Source of the DNA: Fusibacter sp. 3D3
Lineage (GTDB): Bacteria; Bacillota; Clostridia; Peptostreptococcales; Acidaminobacteraceae
Direction: 5' to 3'
DNA: 64,000 nucleotides
Assembly (NCBI RefSeq): GCF_001748365.1
Contig: NZ_BDHH01000007.1
Coordinates: forward strand, 1-64,000
Shown: positions 1 to 8,872 of the stretch, one piece after another
How positions within the stretch are numbered: the first letter of the stretch is position 1
Layout: the number at the start of each line of letters is the position of its first letter
Translations under genes and position numbers: made by a program
The notes under the pieces: generated by a model
The model's input: the letters and a program-made list of their open reading frames with translations, nothing else
Database searches by the model: none
Told to the model about the DNA's origin: nothing

Positions 1-813
<813 letters not shown>

Positions 814-1007
814 AATGACAAGTTTTCACTTGTGAAAACGAGCAAGGTTTAAGACCACAAAAGAACAAATCGGTTAATCTGATATATGCAATTTTGAGTG
901 TGCAAACATTGAGTTCTTGCTTGCAAGAATCTCAAGCCGACATAGCCTTTACGCAGTAAATGCAGGAGGCGTGTCGGAGTGCTTGTGAACTTAATTTAAT
1001 ACGAGAT

Positions 1008-1126
1008 AATCCAGTGATGAAGGCGGAGGGGCTACACCTGTTCCCATACCGAACACAGAAGTAAAGTCCTCCAGCGTCGATGGTACTTGGCGGGCAGCTG
1101 CCTGGGAGAGTAGAACGTTGCTGGTT
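1008..1126 (+). rRNA. 5S ribosomal RNA
   Basis: A 5S rRNA of about 118 nt lies some 195 bases after the 23S gene. It carries the conserved block CCCATACCGAACACAGAAGT and the loop E/helix IV region GATGGTACTTGGCGGGCAGC. The ends are set by pairing of the terminal stem (CCAG near 1011 with CTGG near 1121). It belongs to the same rRNA operon and is followed directly by the tRNA cluster. Confidence 0.95.
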
Positions 1127-1176
1127 ATCTAGTATGCTTTGGCATCTAGTGTTGATTGTTTGTACATTGAGCCTAT

Positions 1177-1251
1177 GGCCCCTTGGTCAAGCGGTCAAGA
1201 CACCGCCCTTTCACGGCGGTAACAGGGGTTCGATTCCCCTAGGGGTCACCA
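1177..1251 (+). tRNA. tRNA-Glu (TTC)
   Basis: A cloverleaf of 75 nt with anticodon TTC in the loop CTTTCAC, a T-loop GGTTCGATTCC, and an encoded CCA. The seven-base acceptor stem GGCCCCT pairs with AGGGGTC. It is the first tRNA after the 5S gene. Confidence 0.96.
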
Positions 1252-1320
1252 TAATTTTTTTAGGTATATTATGGGTTTCATAAAACAATCGAAGTTATCC
1301 AAACTATAAATGGACAACAT

Positions 1321-1396
1321 GGGAGTTTAGCTCAGCTGGGAGAGCATCTGCCTTACAAGCAGAGGGTCATAGGTTCGAGCCCTATAACTCCCACCA
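1321..1396 (+). tRNA. tRNA-Val (TAC), copy 1
   Basis: A 76-nt cloverleaf with anticodon TAC, T-loop GGTTCGAGCCC, and encoded CCA. It is identical to the second Val gene at 1978-2053. The two are the first members of a duplicated Val-Leu pair. Confidence 0.96.
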
Positions 1397-1399
1397 TAT

Positions 1400-1483
1400 G
1401 CGGGTATGGCGGAATTGGCAGACGCGCTAGACTTAGGATCTAGTGTCTTGTACGTGGGGGTTCAAGTCCCTCTACCCGCACCA
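1400..1483 (+). tRNA. tRNA-Leu (TAG), copy 1
   Basis: An 84-nt tRNA with the long variable arm expected of leucine tRNAs, anticodon TAG in CTTAGGA, and encoded CCA. It follows tRNA-Val by three bases. It is identical to the copy at 2056-2139. Confidence 0.96.
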
Positions 1484-1486
1484 ATT

Positions 1487-1561
1487 GCGGAAGTGGCTCA
1501 GTGGTAGAGCATCGCCTTGCCAAGGCGAGGGTCGCGAGTTCGAATCTCGTCTTCCGCTCCA
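1487..1561 (+). tRNA. tRNA-Gly (GCC)
   Basis: A 75-nt cloverleaf with anticodon GCC in the loop TTGCCAA. The acceptor stem GCGGAAG pairs with CTTCCGC, and CCA is encoded. Confidence 0.96.
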
Positions 1562-1569
1562 TTTTTTTT

Positions 1570-1643
1570 GCGGGTGTAGCTCAATGGTAGAGCCCCAGCC
1601 TTCCAAGCTGGTTGTGAGAGTTCGATTCTCTTCACCCGCTCCA
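1570..1643 (+). tRNA. tRNA-Gly (TCC)
   Basis: A 74-nt cloverleaf with anticodon TCC in the loop CTTCCAA. The acceptor stem GCGGGTG pairs with CACCCGC, and CCA is encoded. With the preceding GCC gene it covers the glycine codons. Confidence 0.96.
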
Positions 1644-1652
1644 TAAAGGCAT

Positions 1653-1728
1653 GGTCCATTAGCTCAGTCGGTAGAGCATCTGACTTTTAATCAGGGTGTC
1701 CCGCGTTCGAGTCGCGGATGGATCACCA
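1653..1728 (+). tRNA. tRNA-Lys (TTT)
   Basis: A 76-nt cloverleaf with anticodon TTT in the loop CTTTTAA and encoded CCA. Its acceptor and T arms are nearly the same as those of the Lys (CTT) gene at 2176, so the two are paralogues. Confidence 0.96.
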
Positions 1729-1733
1729 TATAA

Positions 1734-1808
<75 letters not shown>

Positions 1809-1814
1809 AAATTT

Positions 1815-1891
1815 GCGCTCTTAGCTCAATTGGATAGAGTGTCTGACTACGAATCAGAAGGTTAGGGGTTCGAATCCCTTAGGGCGCGCCA
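1815..1891 (+). tRNA. tRNA-Arg (ACG)
   Basis: A 77-nt cloverleaf with anticodon ACG, read as ICG after deamination, and encoded CCA. It is the last gene of the first tRNA block and is followed by a terminator hairpin. Confidence 0.95.
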
Positions 1892-1907
1892 TCTAAATTA
1901 ATGTGAG

Positions 1908-1942
1908 CTGTTATGATTATAGTATAGTCGTAACAGTTTTTT
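1908..1942 (+). terminator. Terminator ending the first tRNA block
   Basis: A stem CTGTTATGATT / AGTCGTAACAG (with G-T pairs) is followed by TTTTTT. It lies just after tRNA-Arg. Confidence 0.8.
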
Positions 1943-1977
1943 AAAATCAGAAGTTGTTTAAGTTATAAAGGAAACAT

Positions 1978-2053
1978 GGGAGTTTAGCTCAGCTGGGAGA
2001 GCATCTGCCTTACAAGCAGAGGGTCATAGGTTCGAGCCCTATAACTCCCACCA
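1978..2053 (+). tRNA. tRNA-Val (TAC), copy 2
   Basis: Identical in sequence to the tRNA at 1321-1396: 76 nt, anticodon TAC, encoded CCA. It also shares the short leader AACATGGGAG-like sequence, which points to a block duplication. Confidence 0.96.
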
Positions 2054-2055
2054 TT

Positions 2056-2139
2056 GCGGGTATGGCGGAATTGGCAGACGCGCTAGACTTAGGATCTAGT
2101 GTCTTGTACGTGGGGGTTCAAGTCCCTCTACCCGCACCA
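2056..2139 (+). tRNA. tRNA-Leu (TAG), copy 2
   Basis: Identical to the tRNA at 1400-1483: 84 nt, anticodon TAG, encoded CCA. The Val-Leu gap is two bases here and three in copy 1. Confidence 0.96.
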
Positions 2140-2175
2140 TCTTATTTTTCAGTACATATAATCGTAAGATAATAA

Positions 2176-2251
2176 GGTCCATTAGCTTAGTTGGTAGAGC
2201 ACTTGACTCTTAATCAGGGGGTCCCGCGTTCGAATCGCGGATGGATCACCA
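2176..2251 (+). tRNA. tRNA-Lys (CTT)
   Basis: A 76-nt cloverleaf with anticodon CTT in the loop CTCTTAA and encoded CCA. It is closely similar to the Lys (TTT) gene at 1653. Confidence 0.96.
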
Positions 2252-2268
2252 TACTCATAAAAGACTTA

Positions 2269-2300
2269 ACTGCTGTGATATAATCATAGCAGTTTTTTTT
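2269..2300 (+). terminator. Terminator after the second tRNA block
   Basis: An 11-bp stem ACTGCTGTGAT / ATCATAGCAGT with a three-base loop is followed by eight T. It closes the rRNA-tRNA region. Confidence 0.88.
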
Positions 2301-2349
2301 AAAAAATAATTAGTCTTATAAATATGTACAATATAAATGCCTCAGAGAA

Positions 2350-2378
2350 TTGATGTCTAAAAAAAAATAGTCTATAAT
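2350..2378 (+). promoter_or_regulatory. SigA-type promoter for the 2438 gene
   Basis: TTGATG at 2350-2355 and TATAAT at 2373-2378 are separated by 17 bases. They lie about 60 bases before the start of the small membrane protein gene. Confidence 0.7.
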
Positions 2379-2437
2379 GAAAAGGTATGAGATTCAAAAA
2401 AAAATGAAAAAAAGCATTCTAAAGTTGAGAGGCGTAG

Positions 2438-2746
2438 ATGAAGAATAAAAATATATTTATTATAACAATACTAATTTATATTATAACGGCTATAAGTTTA
2501 ATTATTGGATTATCTCTACCGGTGGGTGATACATTTCTTGAAAGATTACTGGTGAACTTTAATTTACCCGCATATACCCAAGGCAATGAAGGCCTTTATA
2601 TTCCAGGGGCTCAACTTTTTGTGGTCATATTGATAAGTTGGCTAATTTTGAAATGGCTGTATAGAGATCAAGTCTCACTTTGGAAAAATGGGCTATTGCT
2701 ACTCATTGTACTTATAGTGCTATTATGGAAGGTAATCATTTATTGA
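2438..2746 (+). CDS. Small integral membrane protein of unknown function
   Basis: A 102-residue protein that I do not recognise. It has two or three hydrophobic segments: about residues 6-27, 58-75 and 82-101. The region between the first and second segments is polar, so a hairpin-like topology with a short outside loop is likely. The ATG at 2438 has a fitting GAGAGGCG ribosome binding site. The gene ends 23 bases before the start of the downstream APH-fold kinase and both are served by the promoter at 2350, so they probably form a two-gene operon. No function is assigned. Confidence 0.6.
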   Translation: MKNKNIFIITILIYIITAISLIIGLSLPVGDTFLERLLVNFNLPAYTQGNEGLYIPGAQLFVVILISWLILKWLYRDQVSLWKNGLLLLIVLIVLLWKVIIY

Positions 2747-2769
2747 AACGATGGCGGAAGGGTTTTTTT

Positions 2770-3714
2770 ATGAATGTGACATATGATGAAATTGATCAAA
2801 TTTTTAAGGACAAGTTAAATCAACCAAAAGTTAATATTTTACCTTGTGGTAATCATGACTTAAATCGCAATTTAGTCTTTAAGGTATACACGCCTTTAGA
2901 GCGTTGGATAATAAAATTTTACTATAAACCCCTAAAGAGAAGTCGTGAGATGAATGCACTCTCTTATTTTAATCAGAGTCATTTGAAAATAGTCGAAAAT
3001 GGTAATTTGACAAATGGTACGGAATGGCTTATTTACGACTTTATTGAAGGTGAAGTGCTTGAACAGTGTTATAATACATTATCAGATGCAAATCTCAATA
3101 CTTTATTCTATGATATAGGAAGAGAGATGGCTCGTTTACATAATGTAAAGCAATTTGATTATTTTGGAGATTGGGTAGATTATAAACAAAGTTCGCTTGA
3201 ATGTTATAAGGCCTTCATCATAGAGGATACGGAGCGGTTAATTTTAAATAATTTGAAGCATAATCAAGAACAGGGTGTTATATTAGAACCTGCTATTGCT
3301 CTATTGAGGCGTGAATATCAGAATATACGAGATCTAAACGCAGGAAGATTATGTCATAGAGACTTAGATGGAAGAAATATTATTGTGAGTCGTTTAAATG
3401 GTGTTTATAAACTAGATACTATTTTAGATTTTGAAAAATGTGTTGTATTTAATGAACATTTTGATATTATTGGACTCTATAGAAAGTATTTTCTTAAAGC
3501 ACCACATTTGATTAAACCCTTTAAATCTGGTTATGAAACCTTATTGACTATTGATGCAAGTTTTAACATAGAGCTGAAATTCAATCTTTTAAGACTAGGG
3601 ATTGATCTAAGCAGCTGGGCAAAATATGTTTCAAATGATTTTTATATTGAAACGATGGCATATTTGTCTGATTTATTATTGAAAATTGATCGAATTGAAG
3701 ACTTTTATATTTAG
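2770..3714 (+). CDS. Aminoglycoside phosphotransferase (APH)-fold kinase
   Basis: A 314-residue protein of the APH/choline-kinase superfamily, small-molecule kinases that use ATP. The catalytic loop is visible as CHRDLDGRNIIV (H-x-D with the Asn five residues after the catalytic Asp) and the metal-binding Asp follows in ILDFEKC. The lipoprotein-free, soluble sequence suggests a cytoplasmic enzyme. The reading frame extends upstream to 2680, but the ATG at 2770 has GGAAGGG before it and removes a stretch overlapping the previous gene. The substrate cannot be read from the sequence; relatives act on choline, sugars, aminoglycosides, or are spore-coat proteins of the CotS type. I would not call it a resistance gene. 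Confidence 0.75.
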   Translation: MNVTYDEIDQIFKDKLNQPKVNILPCGNHDLNRNLVFKVYTPLERWIIKFYYKPLKRSREMNALSYFNQSHLKIVENGNLTNGTEWLIYDFIEGEVLEQCYNTLSDANLNTLFYDIGREMARLHNVKQFDYFGDWVDYKQSSLECYKAFIIEDTERLILNNLKHNQEQGVILEPAIALLRREYQNIRDLNAGRLCHRDLDGRNIIVSRLNGVYKLDTILDFEKCVVFNEHFDIIGLYRKYFLKAPHLIKPFKSGYETLLTIDASFNIELKFNLLRLGIDLSSWAKYVSNDFYIETMAYLSDLLLKIDRIEDFYI

Positions 3715-3796
3715 TTTAAAATGACAAGGTCTAATCGCAGTGACAGAGAGAGCAGGGGGAACGTTTCGCTCTTTGTGGGACAAAGTAGAATGCTCT

Positions 3797-3941
3797 ATAT
3801 AACCCTTGAGGAGATGTCCCCCACTTCTCAAAGTGGGGGTTCATATTCCTAATTCATTGGGAGTCCAAACGCCCAATGAATGCAATCCGATAGGATTGTG
3901 CAAGTGTTACGAGGGTAGCGAAGCGGACTGAGTAGACGCTT
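3797..3941 (+). repeat. Structured repeat element, copy A (full)
   Basis: About 145 bases with a strongly folded layout. TAACCCTTG (3800-3808) can pair with CAAGTGTTA (3901-3909, one mismatch) and encloses three hairpins: CCCCCACTT/AAGTGGGGG (3818-3839), ATTCATTGGG/CCCAATGAAT (3852-3881) and CAATCC/GGATTG (3883-3898). A 3' hairpin GAAGCG/CGCTTC (3920-3942) follows. A second full copy is at 55448 and a truncated copy at 24177, both on the same strand. The element lies between converging genes. It has no ORF. It could be a guide-type RNA or the end of an IS200/IS605-like element, or a miniature mobile element; no transposase is in the window. Confidence 0.85.
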
Positions 3942-3944
3942 CGG

Positions 3945-3995
3945 TTAAAAACTTCCATAAAACAACTTATTCAGTTGAATTATGGAAGTTTTTTA
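3945..3995. terminator. Bidirectional terminator between APH gene and lysC
   Basis: AACTTCCATAA (3950-3960) pairs with TTATGGAAGTT (3980-3990). T-runs on both strands suit termination of the minus-strand hom-lysC operon and of any transcript reading out of the repeat element. Confidence 0.8.
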
Positions 3996-4002
3996 TGAAC
4001 AG

Positions 4003-5226
4003 TTAAATGACTTTATTTAACTCGAAAAAATTGTGAATTTCAGATAAAGCTTCAGTTGCTTGTTTTTCATCTATAATACATGAAATTTTAATTTCTGAAG
4101 TGGAGATCATTTCTATGTTAATCCCCAATTGATACAATGCACCGAAGAGACCAGAGGCAATTGTGGCATCAGATGTTATACCAGTACCAACGATTGATAA
4201 TTTAGCGACGTCAGTTTTAATAAGAAGTTCATTTGCCTCTACTTCTTTTATAAAAGCGTCTATAGTGGGTTTGACATGAGCCAGTTCATCCTTTGGGATT
4301 GTAAAAGAAATATCATTGAGGTCGTTATGATTTAAGTTTTGAATAATCATATCGATGTGAACGTTTTGTGCAGCCAATGCTGAAAACATTTTATAAGCTA
4401 TACCAGGTTTGTCAGGGACGCTTGATACGGTGAGTCTTACAATATTGTCATCTAGGGTTACACCTCTAACTTGTGCTTTTTCCATACATTTCACCTCTTT
4501 AATTATAGTGCCGGGGTGGTCAAGCTCAAACGAGGATCTCACCACGAGTTTCATGTTGTTTTTTCTTGCAAGCTCAACTGATCTAGGATGCATGACCTTG
4601 GCACCTAGCTTTGCAAGTTCAAGCATTTCATCATAACTGATAGTTTGTATTAGGCAAGCCTCTTTAACAGATCTGGGATCAGCAGTGTAAATGCCCTTGA
4701 CATCTGTATAAATTTCACACAGCTTTGCATTTAGGGCTACAGCTAAGGCAACTGCAGTTGTATCGGATCCGCCTCTGCCCAAAGTGGTTATATCCCCATT
4801 TTTACTTATGCCTTGAAAGCCAGCAACAATGACAATTTTATCTTCATTAATTTCTGATAGGATTCGATCTGTAATGATTTCGTTAATTTTGGCTTTTGAA
4901 TAATAGGGATCAGTTTGAATGCCACATTGATAACCTGTTAGTGAAATCGCTTTATAGCCCTTTGATTCAATGGCCATAGCCAGTAACGAAATTGAAATTT
5001 GTTCTCCAGTTGAAAGTAACATATCCATTTCTCTTGAAGAGGGCGTAGCCGTGATGCTTTTTGCAAGTTCTATGAGATGATCTGTAGAATCACCCATTGC
5101 AGAGACAACCACTACGGGATTGAAACCTTTCTTTTTTTGTTCAATAATATGATTGGCGACGCGCTGAATGCGCTCTGCATTTGCAACGGAGCTGCCCCCA
5201 TATTTCTGAATGATGATTTGATTCAT
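4003..5226 (-). CDS. lysC: Aspartate kinase
   Basis: A 407-residue monofunctional aspartokinase, which phosphorylates L-aspartate in the first step to lysine, threonine and methionine. The N-terminal KYGGSSVANAERI motif is the classic amino-acid kinase signature and the Asp-binding region GRGGSDTTAVALA is present near residue 150. Two ACT domains fill about residues 265-407, which is normal length for the lysine/threonine-inhibited class. ATG at 5226 has AGAGGTGC before it; an in-frame GTG six bases upstream is less likely. It is the last gene of the minus-strand operon, ten bases after thrB. Confidence 0.93.
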   Translation of the reverse strand: MNQIIIQKYGGSSVANAERIQRVANHIIEQKKKGFNPVVVVSAMGDSTDHLIELAKSITATPSSREMDMLLSTGEQISISLLAMAIESKGYKAISLTGYQCGIQTDPYYSKAKINEIITDRILSEINEDKIVIVAGFQGISKNGDITTLGRGGSDTTAVALAVALNAKLCEIYTDVKGIYTADPRSVKEACLIQTISYDEMLELAKLGAKVMHPRSVELARKNNMKLVVRSSFELDHPGTIIKEVKCMEKAQVRGVTLDDNIVRLTVSSVPDKPGIAYKMFSALAAQNVHIDMIIQNLNHNDLNDISFTIPKDELAHVKPTIDAFIKEVEANELLIKTDVAKLSIVGTGITSDATIASGLFGALYQLGINIEMISTSEIKISCIIDEKQATEALSEIHNFFELNKVI

Positions 5227-5236
5227 AAGCACCTCT

Positions 5237-6145
5237 TTATTCTAGTAATTCGTAAGTTGTACCGTTTTTATTGACGGTTAAAGACTTTAACATCCATGCG
5301 TGATTCAACGTTTTTAAAAATGGATTGAAAATCAAATCAAATTCAGTATCTTCGCATTTCACCAAACCAATAAGAGTAGGTCCAGCACCACTTATAAAGG
5401 AACCAACAACATTGGTTTCTTTAAGTTTTTGCATAATAATATCTGATTCGTGTATAAGTTTAATTCTATACGGCTCGTGAATTTCATCTTTAAGAGAAAA
5501 GCTCAATAGATCATAATTTCTTGTATTGAGCGCATTAATAAGCATGCTTACTCTTGAGATATTGTTAACACATTGAGAAAGAGAATACTCAGTAGGTAAA
5601 ACTTTTCGAGCGTCTCTTGTGCTCACTCTGAAATCTGGTATCAACACTTTAAATTGTATTTCATCTGGGAAATCCACCGTTGAATAGAAAACTTTATGAG
5701 AGTCATGGTCTAGACAAGAAATGACCATATTGCCTAAAATTGTAGGGACTACATTATCTGGATGCCCCTCAATTTCTGTTGCAAGATGAATAATCTCAGG
5801 TGTGCTGAGTTTGAAATCCATAAGGTAGTTAGCGGCAAAGATACCTGCAACGATAGAAGCAGCAGAGCTGCCAAGGCCTCGTGAAATCGGAATCTGGCAT
5901 TCGCCCATAGTGAGGTTGTAACCTGTATCTTCAAAACCATACTTAGACAGGATATTATCAAGTGTGAGTTTTACATAATTATCTATATCTTCAACTTCAA
6001 CTTTTCCATTTTCCCATGAGACTGAGTGCACGTTATCTTTTGTTTTTTCAACTGAAATTGTGTTAAATAAATTCAAAGCCACACCTAGGGTATCGAATCC
6101 AGGTCCCATGTTCGCTGATGTAGCGGGGACTTTAATCTTAATCAT
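5237..6145 (-). CDS. thrB: Homoserine kinase
   Basis: A 302-residue GHMP-family kinase that makes O-phosphohomoserine from homoserine and ATP. The ATP-binding motif ISRGLGSSAASIVAG is near residues 88-102 and the GHMP C-terminal motif SGAGPTLIGL is near 252-261. The start ATG overlaps the end of the thrC remnant by eight bases, and its ribosome binding site GGAGGC sits inside that remnant. O-phosphohomoserine is the substrate of threonine synthase, which is broken here, so a second synthase elsewhere or another use is implied. Confidence 0.93.
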   Translation of the reverse strand: MIKIKVPATSANMGPGFDTLGVALNLFNTISVEKTKDNVHSVSWENGKVEVEDIDNYVKLTLDNILSKYGFEDTGYNLTMGECQIPISRGLGSSAASIVAGIFAANYLMDFKLSTPEIIHLATEIEGHPDNVVPTILGNMVISCLDHDSHKVFYSTVDFPDEIQFKVLIPDFRVSTRDARKVLPTEYSLSQCVNNISRVSMLINALNTRNYDLLSFSLKDEIHEPYRIKLIHESDIIMQKLKETNVVGSFISGAGPTLIGLVKCEDTEFDLIFNPFLKTLNHAWMLKSLTVNKNGTTYELLE

Positions 6146-6425
6146 TCAGTATGCCTCCAATAATCGATTTAAGGTGATCATAGTCGCTATCAACGGCTTT
6201 AGTAACCGCCATGGTCATGCCTCTAGCTTTAAAAGATCCTGTTGGATTAAAACCATCATATTTAAGATAAATTTCAATTCTAGGCATTAGGGTTTCAAGA
6301 TTTTTAGCGCGGATGAGCGGCGTATTGCCTTCATTAAGTGTAATGGCTTCGGTTGACTCTGCCAAAGGCATATATTTTCTATATGGATTAATTAATCCTG
6401 TGTACATCATAATAGTGATCTCCAT
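6138..6425 (-). pseudogene. thrC: Threonine synthase remnant (N-terminal fragment)
   Basis: At most 95 codons, against about 350 in a complete threonine synthase. Residues 7-75 match the start of ThrC: MYTGLINPYRKYMPL, then LNEGNTPLI, then NPTGSFKARGMTMAVTKAV. The PLP lysine of the SFK motif is kept, but the family's usual FKDRGM reads FKARGM. After MAVTKAV the similarity stops and a 17-residue tail leads to a stop overlapping thrB. The catalytic C-terminal three quarters is absent from the window, so it cannot be an active enzyme. The likeliest original start is one of the ATGs at 6407-6410. The reading frame is kept, perhaps because thrB depends on translation across it. Confidence 0.85.
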
Positions 6426-6454
6426 GTTTTTAGTATTTTGTAGTGCTCAAGTTA

Positions 6455-7690
6455 CTATTTATCAAATACAAGAAAGTGTTTATACTTACAATTTGCTTTA
6501 TGAGCAATTTGATTTAATTGTTGAAGCAGGGTTTCTTCATTTTCAGCAACCAATTCTACATAAAGGATGTCTGAATTTGCATCTTTTGAGAGCTTAATCG
6601 CATTTGATGAAAAGCATTCAAATAGGAGCATAGTCAATTCTTGAAGCTTTCCATTTGTTAGTCGAATGACCCATTTTGATTTTTTCGGGTAATATTGATG
6701 AATGTGTACACTATCTTGATAATGATAAGAAGGCTGTATTTTCTTATTTTGAATAATATCGAGCAAATCCCCTAAGATCGCACTAGCCGTGGGGAACTTG
6801 CCAGCACCTTTTCCAGTAAACATGAGTTCACCAACAGCATCACCCTCCAAAATAACGGCATTATACTCATTGTCAATCTTGGCGTACTTTGATTGACTGG
6901 TTACATAAACAGGTCTGACGGTGCCGTAGATGCCATCTCCCATATCTTCTGAAAATGCCATGAGTTTCATTCTATAATTTTCACTGTGTGCATAGTCGAT
7001 ATCTGCTTTAAGAATGTTAGAAATGCCTTCAATCGGCAAGTCCGTCCATTTGATATTTTTTTTGTAACCAATCGAGGAGAGGATGACTAGCTTTCTCATT
7101 GCATCGTAGCCTTCAACATCTGAGGTTGGATCGGATTCGGCAAAACCCATTTCCTGCGCGAGTTCAAGTGCCGTTTCATAAGAAATATCGTCGTTAAACA
7201 TTTTGGTGAGAATATAGTTTGTTGTACCATTGATGACAGCGCTGATGTTCTTTATGGTGTTACCGGCTAAGCATTCTTGAAGTGGCTTTAGAATGGGAAT
7301 ACCACCACCTACACTCGCCTCAAAACTTAAAATGGTGTTATTGAGTTTTGCAAGTTCCAAAAGGGCAGCGCCTTTTTCAGCAATCAAATCTTTATTAGCA
7401 GTAATAACTGGGATGCCTTTTTTTAGAAAGTACTCGAGATAATCATATGCGGGATATATCCCACCAATCGTTTCTATCGCGATGTCAAATTCTTCCTTTA
7501 TGAGATCCTCAAAACTGTTCGTAAAGATATTAAAAGCTTTATGTGTTTTGTACTTATTTAAGCTGTTTACAAGAATTCTTTCAACGCGCACATTTTTTGA
7601 AAAGTTTTCCTGTATACTTTCATTATTTTTTTCTATGAGCTCGTAGACACCAGAACCTACAGTTCCGTATCCAAGCAACGCAATTTTCAT
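6455..7690 (-). CDS. hom: Homoserine dehydrogenase
   Basis: A 411-residue enzyme reducing aspartate semialdehyde to homoserine with NAD(P)H. The Rossmann motif LLGYGTVGSGVYELI is at the N terminus. The catalytic region has ITANKDLIAEKG and EASVGGGIPILKPL, and the conserved GTTNYILTKM is near residue 153. The last 80 residues look like an ACT domain, as in the Bacillus enzyme, and this would give threonine feedback control. It follows the ACT-domain gene by 21 bases and precedes the thrC remnant, so the order is ACT-hom-(thrC)-thrB-lysC. Confidence 0.94.
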   Translation of the reverse strand: MKIALLGYGTVGSGVYELIEKNNESIQENFSKNVRVERILVNSLNKYKTHKAFNIFTNSFEDLIKEEFDIAIETIGGIYPAYDYLEYFLKKGIPVITANKDLIAEKGAALLELAKLNNTILSFEASVGGGIPILKPLQECLAGNTIKNISAVINGTTNYILTKMFNDDISYETALELAQEMGFAESDPTSDVEGYDAMRKLVILSSIGYKKNIKWTDLPIEGISNILKADIDYAHSENYRMKLMAFSEDMGDGIYGTVRPVYVTSQSKYAKIDNEYNAVILEGDAVGELMFTGKGAGKFPTASAILGDLLDIIQNKKIQPSYHYQDSVHIHQYYPKKSKWVIRLTNGKLQELTMLLFECFSSNAIKLSKDANSDILYVELVAENEETLLQQLNQIAHKANCKYKHFLVFDK

Positions 7691-7711
7691 ATAAGAACCC
7701 CCTAGTTCAAG

Positions 7712-8152
7712 TTATTCAATGCCAAGTAAAGAAAATTTGTGAACACCTTCTATATTTTTTAATTCGTTAGAGAGTGTCGTAAATGAGTTGGTCATTTCGG
7801 ATATATCAATAGTAATCGTAACATTGGCCATTAGATCAATGGGACTACTTTGGCTAATGGTCATGATATTGCCATTGTTATGGGCAATGCAATCAAGTAC
7901 TTTGGACAATCGACCTGAATGATGATCTAAATTCATGGAGACAGTGGCCTTTTTTCCAATGACGCCATCGCCTAGTGCAAAGACAAAATCATTGTATTTA
8001 TAAAATGTACTTCTACTGATACCTACTTTTTTTACCGCATCGGAAACTGATGTGGATTTGCCTTCTTTTAAAAGTGTTTTGGCTTCTACAACTTTAATAA
8101 AGACTTCAGGTAGAACATCAATGTGTATGAGTAAGAATTTTCCTTTATCCAT
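7712..8152 (-). CDS. ACT-domain protein (PheB/ThrR-like), putative regulator
   Basis: A 147-residue protein with an N-terminal region containing a helix-turn-helix-like stretch (SVSDAVKKVGISRSTFYKY, about residues 36-54) and a C-terminal ACT domain (about 72-146). This layout is that of the PheB/ThrR family, which in Bacillus-group and clostridial genomes is encoded next to hom and controls threonine or methionine genes. The start at 8152 is set by GGAGGTTAAC; an upstream in-frame extension to 8194 has no good ribosome binding site. It is the first gene of the operon. Regulation by amino-acid binding is inferred from family knowledge. Confidence 0.82.
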   Translation of the reverse strand: MDKGKFLLIHIDVLPEVFIKVVEAKTLLKEGKSTSVSDAVKKVGISRSTFYKYNDFVFALGDGVIGKKATVSMNLDHHSGRLSKVLDCIAHNNGNIMTISQSSPIDLMANVTITIDISEMTNSFTTLSNELKNIEGVHKFSLLGIE

Positions 8153-8209
8153 GTTAACCTCCGTGTATTCTACAGACGGACAATTGTTCGCCAAATGATA
8201 TTAATAAGG

Positions 8210-8238
8210 ATTATAGCACATTAAAATACTGTATACAA
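8210..8238 (-). promoter_or_regulatory. SigA-type promoter of the hom-thrB-lysC operon
   Basis: On the minus strand TTGTAT (8238-8233) and TATAAT (8215-8210) are 17 bases apart. They lie about 60 bases before the start at 8152. Confidence 0.75.
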
Positions 8239-8415
8239 GGCAATTGTTAAATATAATTCATGTTTTTATTTTAGAACATTTAAGGGTGTGTTTTATGAGC
8301 GGTTAAAGCTATGAATTGTTATGTAATAATCTGACGGATTGTGAATTTTGTAGTCCTTTGAGTATAAGCGGGTATATAATTGTTATGAAAAAGCGATTAA
8401 ATTAGGAGGGCTTAT

Positions 8416-8865
8416 ATGCGTTATTTAAAAGATGATTTTGTTTTAAAAATGACCGGAAGTGGACAAATTGATCGAACTGTGCTTATGGAGCAGAATTTTA
8501 TTCTCTATTTTTATCCTAAAGACAATACATCTGGTTGCACTTTAGAAGCACAGGACTTTGCTGATTTATATGATGAGTTTAAAGCATTGGGATATGAAGT
8601 ATATGGGATCAGTAAAGATTCTATGAAGTCTCATGAGCGATTCAAAGAAAAATTCAATTTACCTTTCAACTTAATATCTGATGAAGCAAAAGTACTGCAT
8701 CAATGCTTTGATGTCATCAAAGATAAAAAATTATATGGGAAACTTGTGACTGGAACAGAAAGATCCACTTTTGTCTTTAGAGAAGGGCTTTTATGTATAA
8801 CTGAGTTCAGAGGTGTAAAGGCAAAAGGGCATGCGCGTGCTGTACTGGATCATTTGCAAAAGTAA
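8416..8865 (+). CDS. bcp: Thioredoxin-dependent peroxiredoxin, Bcp/PrxQ type
   Basis: A 149-residue peroxiredoxin that reduces hydroperoxides. The peroxidatic cysteine lies in the motif NTSGCTLEAQDF at about residues 37-48. In many PrxQ proteins a second Cys follows five residues later (GCTxEACxF); here it is Gln, so a one-Cys or distant resolving-Cys mechanism is likely. The other features (FYPKDNT at the front, DEAKVLHQCFDV in the middle, RSTFVF near the end) are normal. An AGGAGGGCTTAT ribosome binding site fits the ATG. A TATAAT-like box lies at 8375 but I see no convincing -35. Confidence 0.9.
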   Translation: MRYLKDDFVLKMTGSGQIDRTVLMEQNFILYFYPKDNTSGCTLEAQDFADLYDEFKALGYEVYGISKDSMKSHERFKEKFNLPFNLISDEAKVLHQCFDVIKDKKLYGKLVTGTERSTFVFREGLLCITEFRGVKAKGHARAVLDHLQK

Positions 8866-8872
8866 TACTGCC

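Noticed and set aside
1080-1646. Open reading frames overlapping 5S rRNA and the tRNA cluster
   Set aside because: They cover well-formed 5S and tRNA genes and lack ribosome binding sites.
5227-8415. Lysine riboswitch upstream of lysC
   Set aside because: lysC is the last gene in the operon; the leader before 8152 is too short and has no lysine-riboswitch core.
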